64,000 bases of DNA, taken from assembly GCA_030674185.1 (NCBI GenBank), contig JAPXFY010000031.1, forward strand, positions 40,615,032-40,679,031. The letters are read 5' to 3'. Below, piece after piece: positions 13,901-25,640 of this stretch. Both the position numbers and the translations under genes were made by a program. The stretch comes from Monoplex corrugatus. Lineage: Eukaryota > Mollusca > Gastropoda > Littorinimorpha > Ranellidae. The notes beneath the pieces are model-generated. The model did not search any database. It was not told the origin of the DNA and saw nothing but the letters and a program-made list of their open reading frames with translations. Numbering within the stretch: position 1 is the stretch's first letter; each line of letters opens with the position of its first letter.

Positions 13901-16900
13901 TCCCTTACACCAGGGCCACAGATTTACATTATCCCTCACACCAGGACCACAGACATATTATCCCTTACACCAGACCACAGACTTATTTATCCCTACACCA
14001 GGATCACAGACTTATATTATCCCTCACACCAGGGCCACAGTTTATATTATCCCTCACACCAAGTCACAGACTTATATTATCCCTTACACCAGGGCCACAA
14101 CTTATATTATCCCTACACCAGGGCCATAGACTTATATTATCCCTCACACCAGGATCACAGACTTATGTTACCCCTTTCAAACCAGGACCACAGATATATT
14201 ATCCCTCACACCAGGGCCACAGACTTATATTATCCCTTACACCAGGATCACAGACTTATGTTATCCCTCACACCAGGACCACAGACAATTATCCCTCACA
14301 CCAGGGTCACAGTCTTATATTATCCTCACACCAGGGCTACAGACTTATATTATCCCTTATACACACCAGATATATCCCTCACCAGGGCAAGCTTATATTA
14401 TCCCTCACACCAGGGTCACAGTCTATATATCCCTATTCCCTACACCAGGGCTACAGACTTATATATCCTTAACCAGGGTCACAGTACTTATATTATCCCT
14501 CACACCAGGGCTCACAGACTTATATTATCCCTCACACCAGGGTCACAGTCTTATATTATCCCTTACACCAGGGCTACAGTCTTATATTATCCCTACACCA
14601 GGGTCACAGTCTTATATTATCCCTCACACCAGGTCACAGTCTTATATTATCCCTACACCAGGGTCACAGTCTTATATTATCCCTTACACCAGGGTACAGT
14701 CTTATATCTACCCTTAAACCAGGCACAGTCTTATATTATCCCTCTACACCAGGGTCACAGTCTTATATTATCCCTTACACCAGGGTCACAGATCTTATTA
14801 TCCCTTACACCAGGTCACAGTCTTATATTATCCCTCACACCAGGGTCACAGTCTTATATTATCCCTTCACACCAGGGTCACAGTCTTATATTATCCCTAC
14901 ACCAGGGTCACAGTCTTATATTATCCCTTACACCAGGGTCACAGTCTTATATTATCCCTTACACCAGGGTCACAGTCTTATATTATCCCTTACACCAGGC
15001 CACAGACTTATTATCCCTTACACCAGGGCACAGTCTTATATTATCCCTCACACCAGGGTCACAGTCTTATATTATCCCTTACACCAGGGCCACAGACTTA
15101 TATTATCCCTTACACCAGGTCACAGATCTTATATTATCCCTCACACCAGGTCACAGTCTTATATTATCCCTTACACCAGGGTCACAGATCTTATATTATC
15201 CCTCACACCAGGGTCACAGTCTTATATTATCCCTCACACCAGGGTCACAGTCTTATATTATCCCTCACACCAGGGTCACAGTCTTATATTATCCCTACAC
15301 CAGGGTCACAGTCTTATATTATCCCTACACCAGGGCCACAGACTTATATTATCCCTCACACCAGGGCTCACAGACTTATATTATCCCTTACACAGGTCAC
15401 AGATCTTATATTATCCCTTACACCAGGGCCACAGACTTATATTATCCCTCACACCAGGGCCACAGATTATATTATCCCTCACACCAGGGCACAGACTTAT
15501 ATTATCCCTTACACAGGGCCACAGACTTATATTATCCCTTACACCAGGCCACAGACTTATATTATCCCTACACCAGGGCTACAGATTATATTATCCCTCA
15601 CACCAGGGCTACAGATTTATATTATCCCTCACACCAGGGCACAGACTTATATTATCCCTACACCAGGGCCACAGACTTATATTATCCCTTCACACCAGGC
15701 CACAGATTTATATTATCCCTCACACCAGGGCACAGACTTATATTATCCCTTACACCAGGCCACAGACTTATATTATCCCTTACACCAGGCCACAGATCTT
15801 ATATTATCCCTCACACCAGGCTACAGACTTATATTATCCCTACACCAGGCTACAGACTTATATTATCCCTCACACCAGGGTCACAGACTTATATTATCCC
15901 TACACCAGGGCCACAGACTTATATTATCCCTACACCAGGCCACAGATTTATATCCCCACACCAGGTCCACAGACTTATATTATCCCTACACCAGGCCACA
16001 GACTTATATTATCCCTCACACCAGGCTCAGACTTATATTATCCCTCACACCAGGGCTCACAGCACATTATATTATCCCTCACACCAGGGCCACAGACTTA
16101 TATTATCCCTCACACCAGGCACAGACTTATATTATCCCTACATCAGGACCACAGACTTATATTATCCCTCACACCAGGGCACAGACTTATATTATCCCTA
16201 CACCAGGGCTACAGACTTATATTATCCCTCACACCAGGGCTACAGACTTATATTATCCCTCACACCAGGCACAGACTTATATTATCCCTCACACCAGGGC
16301 TACAGACTTATATTATCCCTACACCAGGCACAGACTTATATTATCCCTCACACCAGGGCACAGATCTTATATTATCCCTCACACCAGGGTCACAGACTTA
16401 TATTATCCCTCACACCAGGGCCACAGACTTATATTATCCCTCACACCATGGCCACAGACTTATATATCCCTCACACCAGGGCCACAGACTTTATTATCCC
16501 TCACACCAGGCCACAGACTTATATTATCCCTCACACCAGGGCTCACAGATTATATTATCCCTCACACCAGGCCACAGACTTATATTATCCCTCACAGGGC
16601 CAGTTATATTATTACCACCAGGGCCACAGACTTACATTATCCCTCACACCAGGGCCACAGACTTACATTATCCCTCACACCAGGGCCACAGACTTAATTA
16701 TCCCTCACACCAGGGCACAGACTTAATTATCCTACACCAGGGCCACAGACTTATATTACCCCACAGGCACAGATTATGTTATCCCTCACACCAGGGTGAC
16801 AGAATTATATTACCACACACCACACACGGCTACAGACTTATATTATCCCTACACACCAGGACACAGGCATATATATCCCTCACACCAGGCCCTAGACTAT

Positions 16901-17030
16901 ATCATCCCTCACACCAGGCATTATATATCCGCACCAGGACAGGCATATACCACTCCTCACACCAGGCTACAGACTGAATATCCCTCACACCAGGGCCACA
17001 GACTTACATTCCCTCCTCCACGCACTTAAA
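7960..17030. repeat. 31-bp minisatellite, about 9 kb
   Basis: The unit is CCACAGACTTATATTATCCC followed by TTACACCAGGG (31 bp), with C/T variants (CTCACACC) and a diverged 5' subfamily carrying CTCTAAGACAGGG (7960-8640). It fills the intron between exons 17116-17053 and 7847-7592. The unit has no stop codon in any forward frame, and 31 is not a multiple of 3. Frames of 344, 516, 354 and 853 codons therefore read through it as LILSLTPGPQTYIIPYTRAT-type peptides; these are artefacts. From about 12380 the order of variant units repeats that seen from about 8405, with many 1-bp losses. Confidence 0.97.
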
Positions 17031-17052
17031 CACCGATCATCGGCGAAGTTAC

Positions 17053-17116
17053 CTGGTGTAGCCCAGCTTTTCCCCAATGGTACAGGATGGCCTTGATTAG
17101 GTCTGCATCACACTGT
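17053..17116 (-). CDS. ODAD1-like coiled-coil protein, candidate exon
   Basis: The frame QCDADLIKAILYHWGKAGLH ends at CAG|GTAACT (donor at 17052). Using the acceptor GGCAG at 17117, it starts with one base that completes the GA left by the exon ending at 22929. It ends in phase 0, as the next exon requires. The position fits the amphipathic helix before the last conserved helix of the family. Two cautions apply. The acceptor lacks a pyrimidine tract. A ~75-bp homologue lies at 19085-19165, so the sequence may belong to a dispersed repeat or a partial exon duplication. Confidence 0.42.
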
Positions 17117-17149
17117 CTGCCTTCTCTAATATTCTTCTTTCTTGTCCGC

Positions 17150-17887
17150 TTTTATTAACAGATGTACGTGCTGAGAAACCCTAGAAAGATGACCTAGATT
17201 AAACTATTTAAAGTGAGGAAAAATATAACATTCGTACGCAGATGCCCGGCTATTGCGAAACTTAACAGGACAGACAAAACCTTGTGACATAAGGACATAG
17301 AAAGAAAAATAAAGGGTTGAAGCTAAATAGCAAGAAGACTGAATCATGTAATCAGCAAAAAACATAAATCCTCCATCGCAAAATAACCAATGGCACAGCT
17401 TTGAGACAGACGCATGACCACATCAGGAATGGCCAGCGACACTGAGGCCGAGCCAAATACAGCATTCAAGAAAATGAAAAGACAATTGCTTAATCCACAC
17501 AAATGCCATCAATTACTCAGAAATACCTGATGTCAAGAACGATAATTTTACAGCTGTGAGGCGGCAAGCCAGAACAGTTGATGGCAGCAAAATGTGTTTC
17601 TAAGAATGAGAAGTCCATGGCGCAACAAACGAACATCTTGATGGACAACATAAATCATTCATAAGAAGCAGGAAGACAAGCACATTACAGCATTTATGAG
17701 GAAAGGGAATTAAGCACCTGGTCACAACAGGAAAGCTTAGGAAAGAACACGAGGTATACCCAGAGAAAAATATTGGACGGACTTGCAGGTGGCTGAGACA
17801 AGAGGGTGGGAGATGTCTTGCAGCAACAAGACATAGATGCATACGAAGGGCCATGATCGCCAACGCCATGCGGCAGGGCACATGATG
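17150..17887 (+). mobile_element. Degenerate copy of non-LTR retrotransposon family A
   Basis: This aligns by eye with the reverse-transcriptase element at 34121-35249, from about its GAGAAACCTAG region to the 3' end. Shared landmarks are AGCAAGAAGACTGAATCATG, CAAATGGCACAGC, GCATTCAAGAAAATG, GGAAAGCTTAG and the terminus GCCAACGCCATGCGGCAGGG followed by CACATGATGATG. The reading frame is broken in many places and internal segments are missing, so it is a dead copy. It lies in the intron between exons 22929 and 17116, antisense to the host gene. Confidence 0.8.
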
Positions 17888-18301
17888 ATGATTGTGTTGT
17901 ATTTGTGTTGTACTGCCTGCTTATTCTTTAAGTCTGTGACCCGTCTTGCCCTTTGTCAAAAGAGGCAGGCATGATCATGTCATTCCCTTGTTTCACATTC
18001 TCCACTGTTTGCCTGTTTCTCAAAGAATTTCATACAAAATCAATACACCATGCTACAAGTGTATCACTGATACTGTACCCGTTTAACTTTGTGACCAACT
18101 CCGAATGTACACCCCTGAATGTCCTCGCCATTCTGTTTCTGATACTATTTGTTTACACATTTTCTCAATACGGATGTTCCACAGCTGGTCACCGTTTTTT
18201 TTATTATTTTTTGTTTAGTGTGTCTGGTCCATACAACTGGAAGGATCTTCCCCTGTCTATTTGACAGTCACATACTCTGCCTTCCTTCAGGTCTAGCTTG
18301 T
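17888..18301. other. Unassigned intronic sequence
   Basis: There is AT-rich sequence with a short plus-strand frame (17953-18264) rich in Phe and hydrophobic residues. It has no recognisable domain and no splice context that supports it. Confidence 0.4.
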
Positions 18302-18842
18302 CCCCATGGGGATGCCGGGGACTCTTTCAGTATAAATAGTATCCCCCACCATCTGGGCATTCTGTGCTAGAAATTTCCTCTTTTCTGTCACTCTCTTTGT
18401 TTCTGCCTTGTTCCTTTGCTTTCTGTCATTTCTTTCTATCCTTTTCTGCCTTGCTGGTCCATTCACCTGTACGTGTTCGATAAAGTCTTACGTACTTTTT
18501 CTTAGGATTGATAATTGGGTGCATGTATTAAGTGCATTTCTGGCTCTAGGGAGGTGAGATATGCGGAAGCAATTTTAGGTAATTCAGGCCCGTTTTTGGT
18601 GTTCTTAGGCATGCTTAAATTTGTATTCAGAGGTGTTTTCTAAATCCCCTGTGCGATAAATTGGGTGGAGTGGTCAATGCCAGGGGCATCTCCTTAGAGT
18701 ATGTGCGCGAATGCATTGATATGTGTACTTCATTTTCTTTTCCCTTTTTTTTTCCTGTTGAATTACTGAGTATGTTTTGAAACGGTTATAGCCCTGATAT
18801 GGCTGCAGGCAGCCGGCTGGGCTTTAAACAACAATAAAATAA
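18302..18842 (+). mobile_element. Dispersed repeat 'GGGCTTTAAACAA' family, copy 1
   Basis: The copy begins at CCCATGGGGATGCCGGGGAC and ends GGCTGGGCTTTAAACAACAA. Landmarks found in all long copies, in order, are: CTCTTTCAGTATAAATAGTA, GAAATTCTGTGCTAGAAATT, TCCATTCACCTGTACGTGTT, GAGATATGCGGAAGCAATTT, AATGCATTGATATGTGTACT and CGGTTATAGCCCTGATATGG. Length is about 540 bp. It encodes nothing I recognise. It is either a long SINE or the 3' end of a larger LINE. Confidence 0.85.
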
Positions 18843-19084
18843 GGTGTAGCTTGAGGACAGATCTTTTTTTGTCCAGCAGTGATTTACCCCCCTACGTGCC
18901 CACCCTTTTGCCCTAATCCCCTCCTGTCCTCCCCCTCCTGGTTTGCGCGTGCTTTGTACCCTGGAATTTTGGTTGTTGTTGGGAGATTGCTTTGGTAAAA
19001 TGATGAAAGTGTGCCTTTTGGATTGATTCTTGTTTCAAGATCTGACGTTTTAGAAACGTCATTATCAGTGTATTATACTCTACA

Positions 19085-19165
19085 TGGTCAGCATGGCCTA
19101 TATGTAAATCTGCATCACTTTGTCTGCCTTCTATATAAACTCTTCTTTCTTGTCCACTCTTTAGA
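19085..19165 (-). repeat. Segment homologous to candidate exon 17053-17116 and its upstream flank
   Basis: On the minus strand, GACAAGAAAGAAGA...AGAAGGCAGACAAAGTGATG...GGCCATGCTGACC parallels GACAAGAAAGAAGA...GAAGGCAGACAGTGTGATG...GGCCATCCTGTACC at 17165-17085. In the same frame both read GRQ(S/C)DADL. Either exon sequence was duplicated within the intron, or both loci carry the same mobile sequence. Confidence 0.6.
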
Positions 19166-19199
19166 GTACATTCATTAGGCGTATTACATAGATAGATGA

Positions 19200-19407
19200 A
19201 CTGTGTTGTGTTGTGTTGTGTTGTGTAGTGTTGTGTTGTGTAGTGTAGTGTTGTGTTGTGTAGTGTAGTGTAGTGTTGTGTTGTGTAGTGTAGTGTAGTG
19301 TGTGTGTGTTGTGTTGTGTTGTGTTGTGTTGTGTTGTGTAGTATCGTGTTGAGCTGTATTGTGTTGTGCTCTCTCTCTCTCTTTCTCTGTCTTTCTGTCT
19401 GACTATC

Positions 19408-19495
<88 letters not shown>

Positions 19496-19612
19496 ACACA
19501 CACACATACACACACACACTCACACACACTCATACACACACACACACACAAACACACACTCGCACACACACACATACACACATACAATCACACATACACA
19601 CAAACACAATAC
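19200..19612. repeat. (TTGTG/TAGTG)n, CT-rich and (CA)n microsatellites
   Basis: A pentanucleotide TTGTG/TAGTG array lies at about 19200-19368, a CTCT tract at 19370-19410 and a CA run with interruptions at 19412-19612. The block sits directly downstream, in the element's orientation, of the L2-like LINE whose tail is TATTGTATTG. It may have been seeded by that tail. Confidence 0.93.
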
Positions 19613-19621
19613 AATACAATA

Positions 19622-22208
19622 TTTTATTTATATAGCGCAAAATCTTGATAAAATCAAATCTAAGCGCTAAAACAGACACACACGCACGCACGCACACACA
19701 CGCACGCAGGCACGCACACACACACAAACACACGCACACACACACACACACACACACACGTATACGCACACGCACACACACGCGCACACGCACACGGTTA
19801 TAAATGGGGAGAAAGAATAAAAGCAATGGAAGATTATAGAGAGCATATTATATACAATTATATATTACAATGTGATTCCCCTCCGAGTGGAGACAGGCTG
19901 CAGAGGGGACTGAATGAGGTCAGGATTTTATGCAGAGGAGAAAAGGTGAGTTTTGAGAGCGGACTTGAAGGAGACAAAAGTAGGTTGCTGACGGACTGAG
20001 AGAGGAAGTTTGTTCCAGGAAAGTGGACCAGAAACAGAAGGCTCGTGGACCATAGGTATTGAGCTTAGTGCGTGGAAAGCGAAAAGTCAGAGGATCGGAG
20101 GCAGAGCGGAGGGTACGTGAGGGAACATAGATCTCAAGTAGGCTTGACAGGTAATCGGGGGCAGCGTTATTGAGGCTTTTGTAGCACATGGTGTCTAGTT
20201 TGTACTGTATGCGCTTTGATACAGGGAGCCAGTGAAGTTGTGCCAGGAGAGGAGATATGTGGTCAGCTTTTTTCTTTTTGAGTACAAGGCGTGCAGCACT
20301 GTTTTGAAAGCGCTGTAGGATGTGAATGGTGGAGGCAGGAAGACCAGACAGGAGTGAATTGCAATAGTCAATGCGAGACATTATGAAGAAGAGAACGAGT
20401 TTTGCAGTTGTTTCGACAGAAAGATACTTCCTGATCAGGCTTATAGATGGAGGTGATAGTAGCAAGATCTGGCAGTTTGAGAAACAAAGTTGTTCATGGA
20501 GAGGGTAGAGTCAATGCAGACACCAAGGTTTTTAGCTGAATCAGAAATTGGGACTGATGTGTTACATAATGGGAGAGAAAGAGGAGGCAGCTGAGAAAGT
20601 TTCTGACGGGTGCCAATGAGGATAGCTTCTGTCTTGTCGTCATTAAGCTGAAGTTTGTTATATGTCATCCAGTTCTTAATGTCCGAGTAATACTCAGTGG
20701 TGCGAGTCAAGAGGCGCTGTATATTGTCAGGTGAGTCACTGTCTAGAAGTTGGGTGTCATCAGCATAGAAGTGGTGTTTTATAGAGTGGGAGTTGATGAT
20801 GGTGGACAGGGGGGAGGTGTAAAGAGTGAAAAGAACAGGGCCAAGGACAGATCCTTGTGGAACACCACAGGTCAGGTATGCAGATTGAGAGTAAGTGCCA
20901 TTAATGAGAACAGTTTGTTTTCTGTTTGATAGATATGAAGTGAACCAGGAGAGAGCAATGTCAGAGATGCCAAAAGTATGATGAAGTCTAGAAAGGAGAA
21001 TACCATGATCAATGGTATCAAAGGCTGCAGACAGATCAAGGAGTGTGAGTAGAGAGACTTTGCCAGTATCAGTTGCAAGGAGGAGATTGCTGAGAATGTG
21101 TAGCAGGGCAGTTTCAGTGCTATGGCACTGGCGGTAGGCTGACTGGAAAGGATTGAGGAGATTGTTGGCAGACAGGTGAGAGTTCAGCTGGTTGAGGACA
21201 ACTTTTTCGATGAGTTTTGACAAGAAAGAGAGATCAGAGATAGACCGGTAATTTTTCAGTTCATTTGGGTCTAAATTGTATTTCTTGAGGAGAGGGTGAA
21301 CAATAGCAGACTTGAAAGAATCTGGGACAGTTCCAGTTTGAAGAGAAGTGTTGATGATGTCAGTGATGAATGGGAGGAGAGTAGGGAGACAATCAGAGTA
21401 GAGAGAACCTGGAAGAGGATCCAGTTCGCAGGTTTTGAACGACATGGATCTGATTGTGTTGAGAATTTCTTCTTGTGAGACTGGAGTAAAAGTAGTAAGA
21501 GGTGTGCCAGAGAAGGAAGGGTCAGGTGGGCATGGTTGACAGGGTGTCCTGTCAAGCCTGTCGCGAAGAGTTTGTATTTTGGTGGTGAAATACTTGGAGA
21601 ATACAGATGGGAGTTCTTCATTTGTGTGTTTTGTTGGGAGAGGTAAATCTTTTCGTGTGCCAAGGAGATGATTCATGGTTGTAAAGAGTTCTCTTGAAGA
21701 AGAGGCATTCAGGATTTTGGTTTGGAAATAGCTTGTTTTTGCAGATGCAATGAGGGTGGATACTTTTGTTTTAGAGGCTTGGAAAAGTTGCCTATGTACA
21801 GTGAGTTTGGATTTGCGCCAGCGGCGCTCTGCTCTGCGGCGGGCACGTTTTGCACAGGCAATCTCATGAGTGAGCCAGGGGGTAGGGGGGCGGTCAGGTA
21901 AAAGATGCGTTGTGGCTGGAGCATGAGTGTCCAGAAGATGGTGGAGAGTAGTATAGAATTCATCGGCAAGGTTATGTGACTTTTCAGAAAGGAGGCGGGA
22001 GGCATCAGATGAAAATGTGGAGAGGTCGATAGATTTGAGATTGCGTCGAGTCACTGTGCGCGTGGTACGGGAAAGAGGAGAAATGTCAAGAGAACAGAGA
22101 ATTGCAGAGTGGTCGGATGGAAGGGCTGAAGTTAGACGGGTAGAAAGAACTAGGCAGTTGTCAGTAGCTGAATTGTGGTGATCACGAGAAATGATCCAGT
22201 CAAGAATT
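19622..22208 (-). mobile_element. 5'-truncated L2-like (CR1 superfamily) non-LTR retrotransposon
   Basis: On the minus strand the element opens inside the end of the endonuclease domain (SDHSAI) near 22200. It carries a reverse transcriptase and ends with a 3' UTR and the tail TTTTGCGCTATATAAATAAA at about 19640-19622. A CA-rich tract (19676-19795) lies in its 3' UTR. It is inserted in the intron between exons 22929 and 17116, in the same orientation as the host gene. It is inactive: the 5' end is missing and the frame is broken at least twice. Confidence 0.92.
19920..22208 (-). pseudogene. L2-like LINE ORF2 (reverse transcriptase), frameshifted
   Basis: The reading frame runs from about 22208 to 20441, then shifts and resumes at 20465-19920. 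RT motif A is LDLSAAFDTIDH, motif B is CGVPQGSVLGPVLF and motif C is FYADDTQLL (near 20770). The C-terminal part includes [15 protein letters not shown] and [15 protein letters not shown] second shift near 20040 moves the terminal [15 protein letters not shown] segment to another frame. In life the protein would copy element RNA into DNA at a nicked target. The upstream Cys-Val codons (22209-22387) belong to the CA repeat, not to the protein. Confidence 0.92.
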
Positions 22209-22926
22209 TGACACACACACACACACACACACATGCACACACACACACACACTACGTAGACACACGCAAACATACTGTAGACAAACTTACACACACACAC
22301 AAGAAGCAACACACACACACACACAAGAAGCAACACACACACACACAAGAAGCAACACACACACACACACACACTACGTAGACACACGCAAACATACTGT
22401 AGACAAACTTACACACACACACAAGAAGCAACACACACACACACACACAAGAAGCAACACACACACACACACAAGAAGCAACACACACACACACACACAA
22501 GAAGCAACACACACACACACACAAGAAGCAACACACACACACACACACACACAAGAAGCAACACACACACACACACACACACACAAGAAGCAACACACAC
22601 ACACACAAGAAGCAAACACACACACACAACAACACCACACACACAAGAATCAACACACACACACACACAAGAAGCAACACACACACAAACACACAAGAAG
22701 CAACACACACACACACACAAGAAGCAACACACACACACACACACAAGAAGCAACACACACACACACAGAAGCAACACACACACACACACCAAGAAGCAAC
22801 ACACACACACAAGAAGCAACACACACACACACAAGAAGCAACACACACACACAAGAAGCAACACACACACACAAGAAGCAACACACACACACAAGAAGCA
22901 ACACACACACACAAGAAGCAACACTC
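22209..22926. repeat. CA-rich minisatellite (CACACA...AGAAGCAA)n
   Basis: About 30 short units of variable CA length are each terminated by AAGAAGCAAC. A ~120-bp block (CACTACGTAGACACACGCAA...ACTTACACACAC) occurs twice, at about 22250 and 22372. On the gene strand the unit is TTGCTTCTTGTGTGTGTG. The sequence immediately after the exon donor at 22928 reads GTGAGTGTTGCTTCTTG, so the array starts at that donor and appears derived from it. Confidence 0.95.
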
Positions 22927-22928
22927 AC

Positions 22929-23050
22929 TCTTTCCTACAGGTGTCAGCCTTGTCAATCAGTTCCACTTTACAGGCAAAGGTCTCTTCTTCTGCATGCTGC
23001 TTGGATTTACGAAAAGTGTTGATCTTGCCTCTGGCCTCCTCAATCTCCAC
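22929..23050 (-). CDS. ODAD1-like coiled-coil protein, exon
   Basis: The frame VEIEEARGKINTFRKSKQHA continues EEETFACKVELIDKADTCRK and ends at AGGAAAGA|GTGAGT, a strong donor. The acceptor chosen is GTTGGTGAACAG (23051-23052), giving phase 0 to match the upstream exon. The charged helix continues the ODAD1-family segment after the N-Y/F-x-L-F-x-Y/N motif: a Phe falls 27 residues after the Phe of MLFKN across the junction, as I recall from the family. The frame stays open upstream (ENVVEVEALAMLHMAVGEQ) to a TGA near 23128, so an alternative acceptor at about 23085 is possible. Confidence 0.78.
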
Positions 23051-23199
23051 CTGTTCACCAACAGCCATATGTAACATTGCCAGTGCTTCTACTTCCACAA
23101 CATTCTCACAATGCCATTTTCATGATAATTTACCAGTGCAGTACATGGCTGCAACAATTGCTTCCAAATGCCGAAGTTAAGACTTGAGTCTTTACATTC

Positions 23200-25640
23200 C
23201 TTCATCTACAAAAATTTACATCAACATCACCTGATCTCCCCACTTAGAAAAATTTACATCAACATCACCTGACTCCCTCACTTAGAAAAACTGACGTCAA
23301 CATCACCTGACTCCCTCACTTAGAAAAACTGACGTCAACATCACCTGACTCCCTCACTTAGAAAAACTGACATCAACATCACCTGACTCCCTCACTTAGA
23401 AAAACTGACGTCAACATCACCTGACTCCCCACTTAGAAAAATTGACTTCAACATCACCTGACTCCCCCACTTAGAAAAACATCACCTGACTCCCTCACTT
23501 AGAAAAACTGACGTCAACATCACCTGACTCCCCCACTTAGAAAAACTGACGTCAACATCACCTGACTCCCCCATTTAGAAAAACTGACGTCAACATCACC
23601 TGACTCCCCCACTTAGAAAAATTGACTTCAACATCACCTGACTCCCCCACTTAGAAAAACTAACGTCAACATCACCTGACTCCCCCACGTAGAAAAATTT
23701 ACGTCAACATCACCTGACTCCCTCACTTGAAAAAGATGAAGTCACCATCACCTGACTCCCTGACTAAAAAAGTTAAAGTCACCATCACCTGACTCCCTGA
23801 CCTAAAAAAAGATGAAGTCAACATCATCTGACCCCTTCACTTAGAATAATTGACGTCAACATCACCTGACTCCCTGACCTAAAAAAAGATGAAGTCAACA
23901 TCACCTGACTCCCTGACCTAAAAAAGATGAAGTCAACATCACCTGACTCCCTGACCTAAAAAAGATGAAGTCAACAACACCTGACTCCCTGACCTAAAAA
24001 AGATGAAGTCAACATCACCTGACTCCCTGACCTAAAAAAGATGAAGTCAACATCACCTGACTCCCTGACCTAAAAAAGATGAAGTCAACAACACCTGACT
24101 CCCTGACCTAAAAAAACGGATGAAGTCACCATCACCTGACTCCCTGGCCTAAAAAAGATGAAGTCAACAACACCTGACTCCCTGACTCAAAAAGATGAAG
24201 TCACCATCACCTGACTCCCTGACCTAAAAAAGATGAAGTCAACATCACCTGACTCCCTGACCTAAAAAAGATGAAGTCAACATCACCTGACTCCCTGACC
24301 TAAAAAAGATGAAGTCAACAACACCTGACTCCCTGACTCAAAAAGATGAAGTCACCATCACCTGACTCAAAAAGATGAATTCAACATAACTTGACTCCCT
24401 GACCTAAAAAAGATGAAGTCAACATCACCTGACTCCCTGACCTAAAAAAGATGAAGTCAACAACACCTGACTCCCTGACTCAAAAAGATGAAGTCACCAT
24501 CACCTGACTCAAAAAGATGAATTCAACATAACTTGACTCCTTGACCGAAAAAAGATGAAGTCACCGTCACCAGACTCCCTGACTTAAAAAAAGATGAAGT
24601 CAACATCACCTGACTCCCTGACCTAAAAAAAGATGAAGTCAACATCACCTGACTCCCTGACCTAAAAAATGATGAAGTCAACATCACCTGACTCCCTTAC
24701 CCCCCAAACAACAACAACAACAACAACAACAACCTGACAAAGTCACCATCATAAGACTCCCTTACTCCCCAATAGGTTGAAGTCAGCATCACTTAACTCC
24801 CTTACCTCCAAAAAAGTTGAAGTCAGCATCACCTGACTCCCTTACCCAAAAATTTAAAGTCACCATCACCTGAAAATTTTTGACTTTTAGAAAGGTTGAA
24901 GTCACCATCCTCTGACTCCCTTACCCAAAAAAGTTGAAGTCACCATTACCTGAAACTCTGACTTTTAGAAAAGTTGAAGTCAGCACCACCTGACTTCTTT
25001 ACCCCCAAAAGTTGAAGTCAGCATCACCTGACTCCCTGGCCTAAAAAGGATGAAGTCAACATCACCTCAGACTCCCTTGCCCCCAAAATGTTAAAGTCAG
25101 CATCACCTGACTCCCTTACTCAAAAAAAACTTGAAGTCACCATCACCTGAAACACTCTGTCTTTTAGAAATGTTGAAGTCAGCATCACCTGACTCCCTTA
25201 CCCCCAAAAAAATGTTGAAGTCAGCATCACCTGACTCCCTTACCCCCCAAAAATGTTGAAGTCAGCATCACCTGACTCCCTTACCCCCCAAAATGTTGAA
25301 GTCAGCATCACCTGACTCCCTTACCCCCAAAAATGTTGAGTCAGCATCACCTGACTCCTTTACCCAAAAAGAGTTGAAGTCACCATCACTCGAGATTCCC
25401 TCACTGAGAAAAATTGACGTCAGCATCACCTGACTCCCTTACTCCAAAAAGTTCAAGTCATCATCACCTGACTCCCTCGCCTAAGACCTTGCCAGTGCAT
25501 AGGGTTTTGCGCAGACTCAGGGAATCTGTCAGACAACTGTTGGGAGATTTGGGTAGAGCACATATGGGTTTGTCTGAGTGCGATGAATCCTTCTTGAACC
25601 CCTCATCTCAAAAAAATGGAAGTCAGCATCACATGACTCT
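23200..25640. repeat. ~38-40-bp minisatellite, subfamily 1
   Basis: Units read CATCACCTGACTCCCTGACC then TAAAAAAGATGAAGTCAA, with early CACTTAGAAAAACTGACGTC and later TTACCCCCAAAAATGTTGAA variants. On the gene strand a typical unit contains CATCTTTTTTAG|GTCAGG, a pyrimidine tract with an AG, and CAG|GTGATG. It fills the first part of the intron between exons 27573 and 23050. A CAA tract lies at about 24710-24733. Confidence 0.96.
25487..25605. repeat. Non-tandem island inside the minisatellite
   Basis: About 115 bp without the array unit interrupts the repeat. Its part GATTTGGGTAGAGCACATAT...GAGTGCGATGAATCCTTCTT matches GATTTGGGTGGAGCGCATAC...GGGTGCGATGAATCCCTCTT at 56761-56812. It is therefore a fragment of a dispersed repeat. 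No coding sequence is evident. Confidence 0.6.

Noticed and set aside
9257..16726. Very long plus-strand open frames (344, 516, 354 and 853 codons) rich in YYPLHQGHRLILSLTPG
   Set aside because: The 31-bp unit has no stop in any forward frame and rotates through all three. The frames overlap one another, have no start context or codon bias, and break wherever the array has an indel.
22252..22956. Cys-Val-rich frames (CCFLCVCVCV) suggesting a cysteine-rich secreted peptide
   Set aside because: They are the GT-rich minisatellite read antisense, present in all frames.
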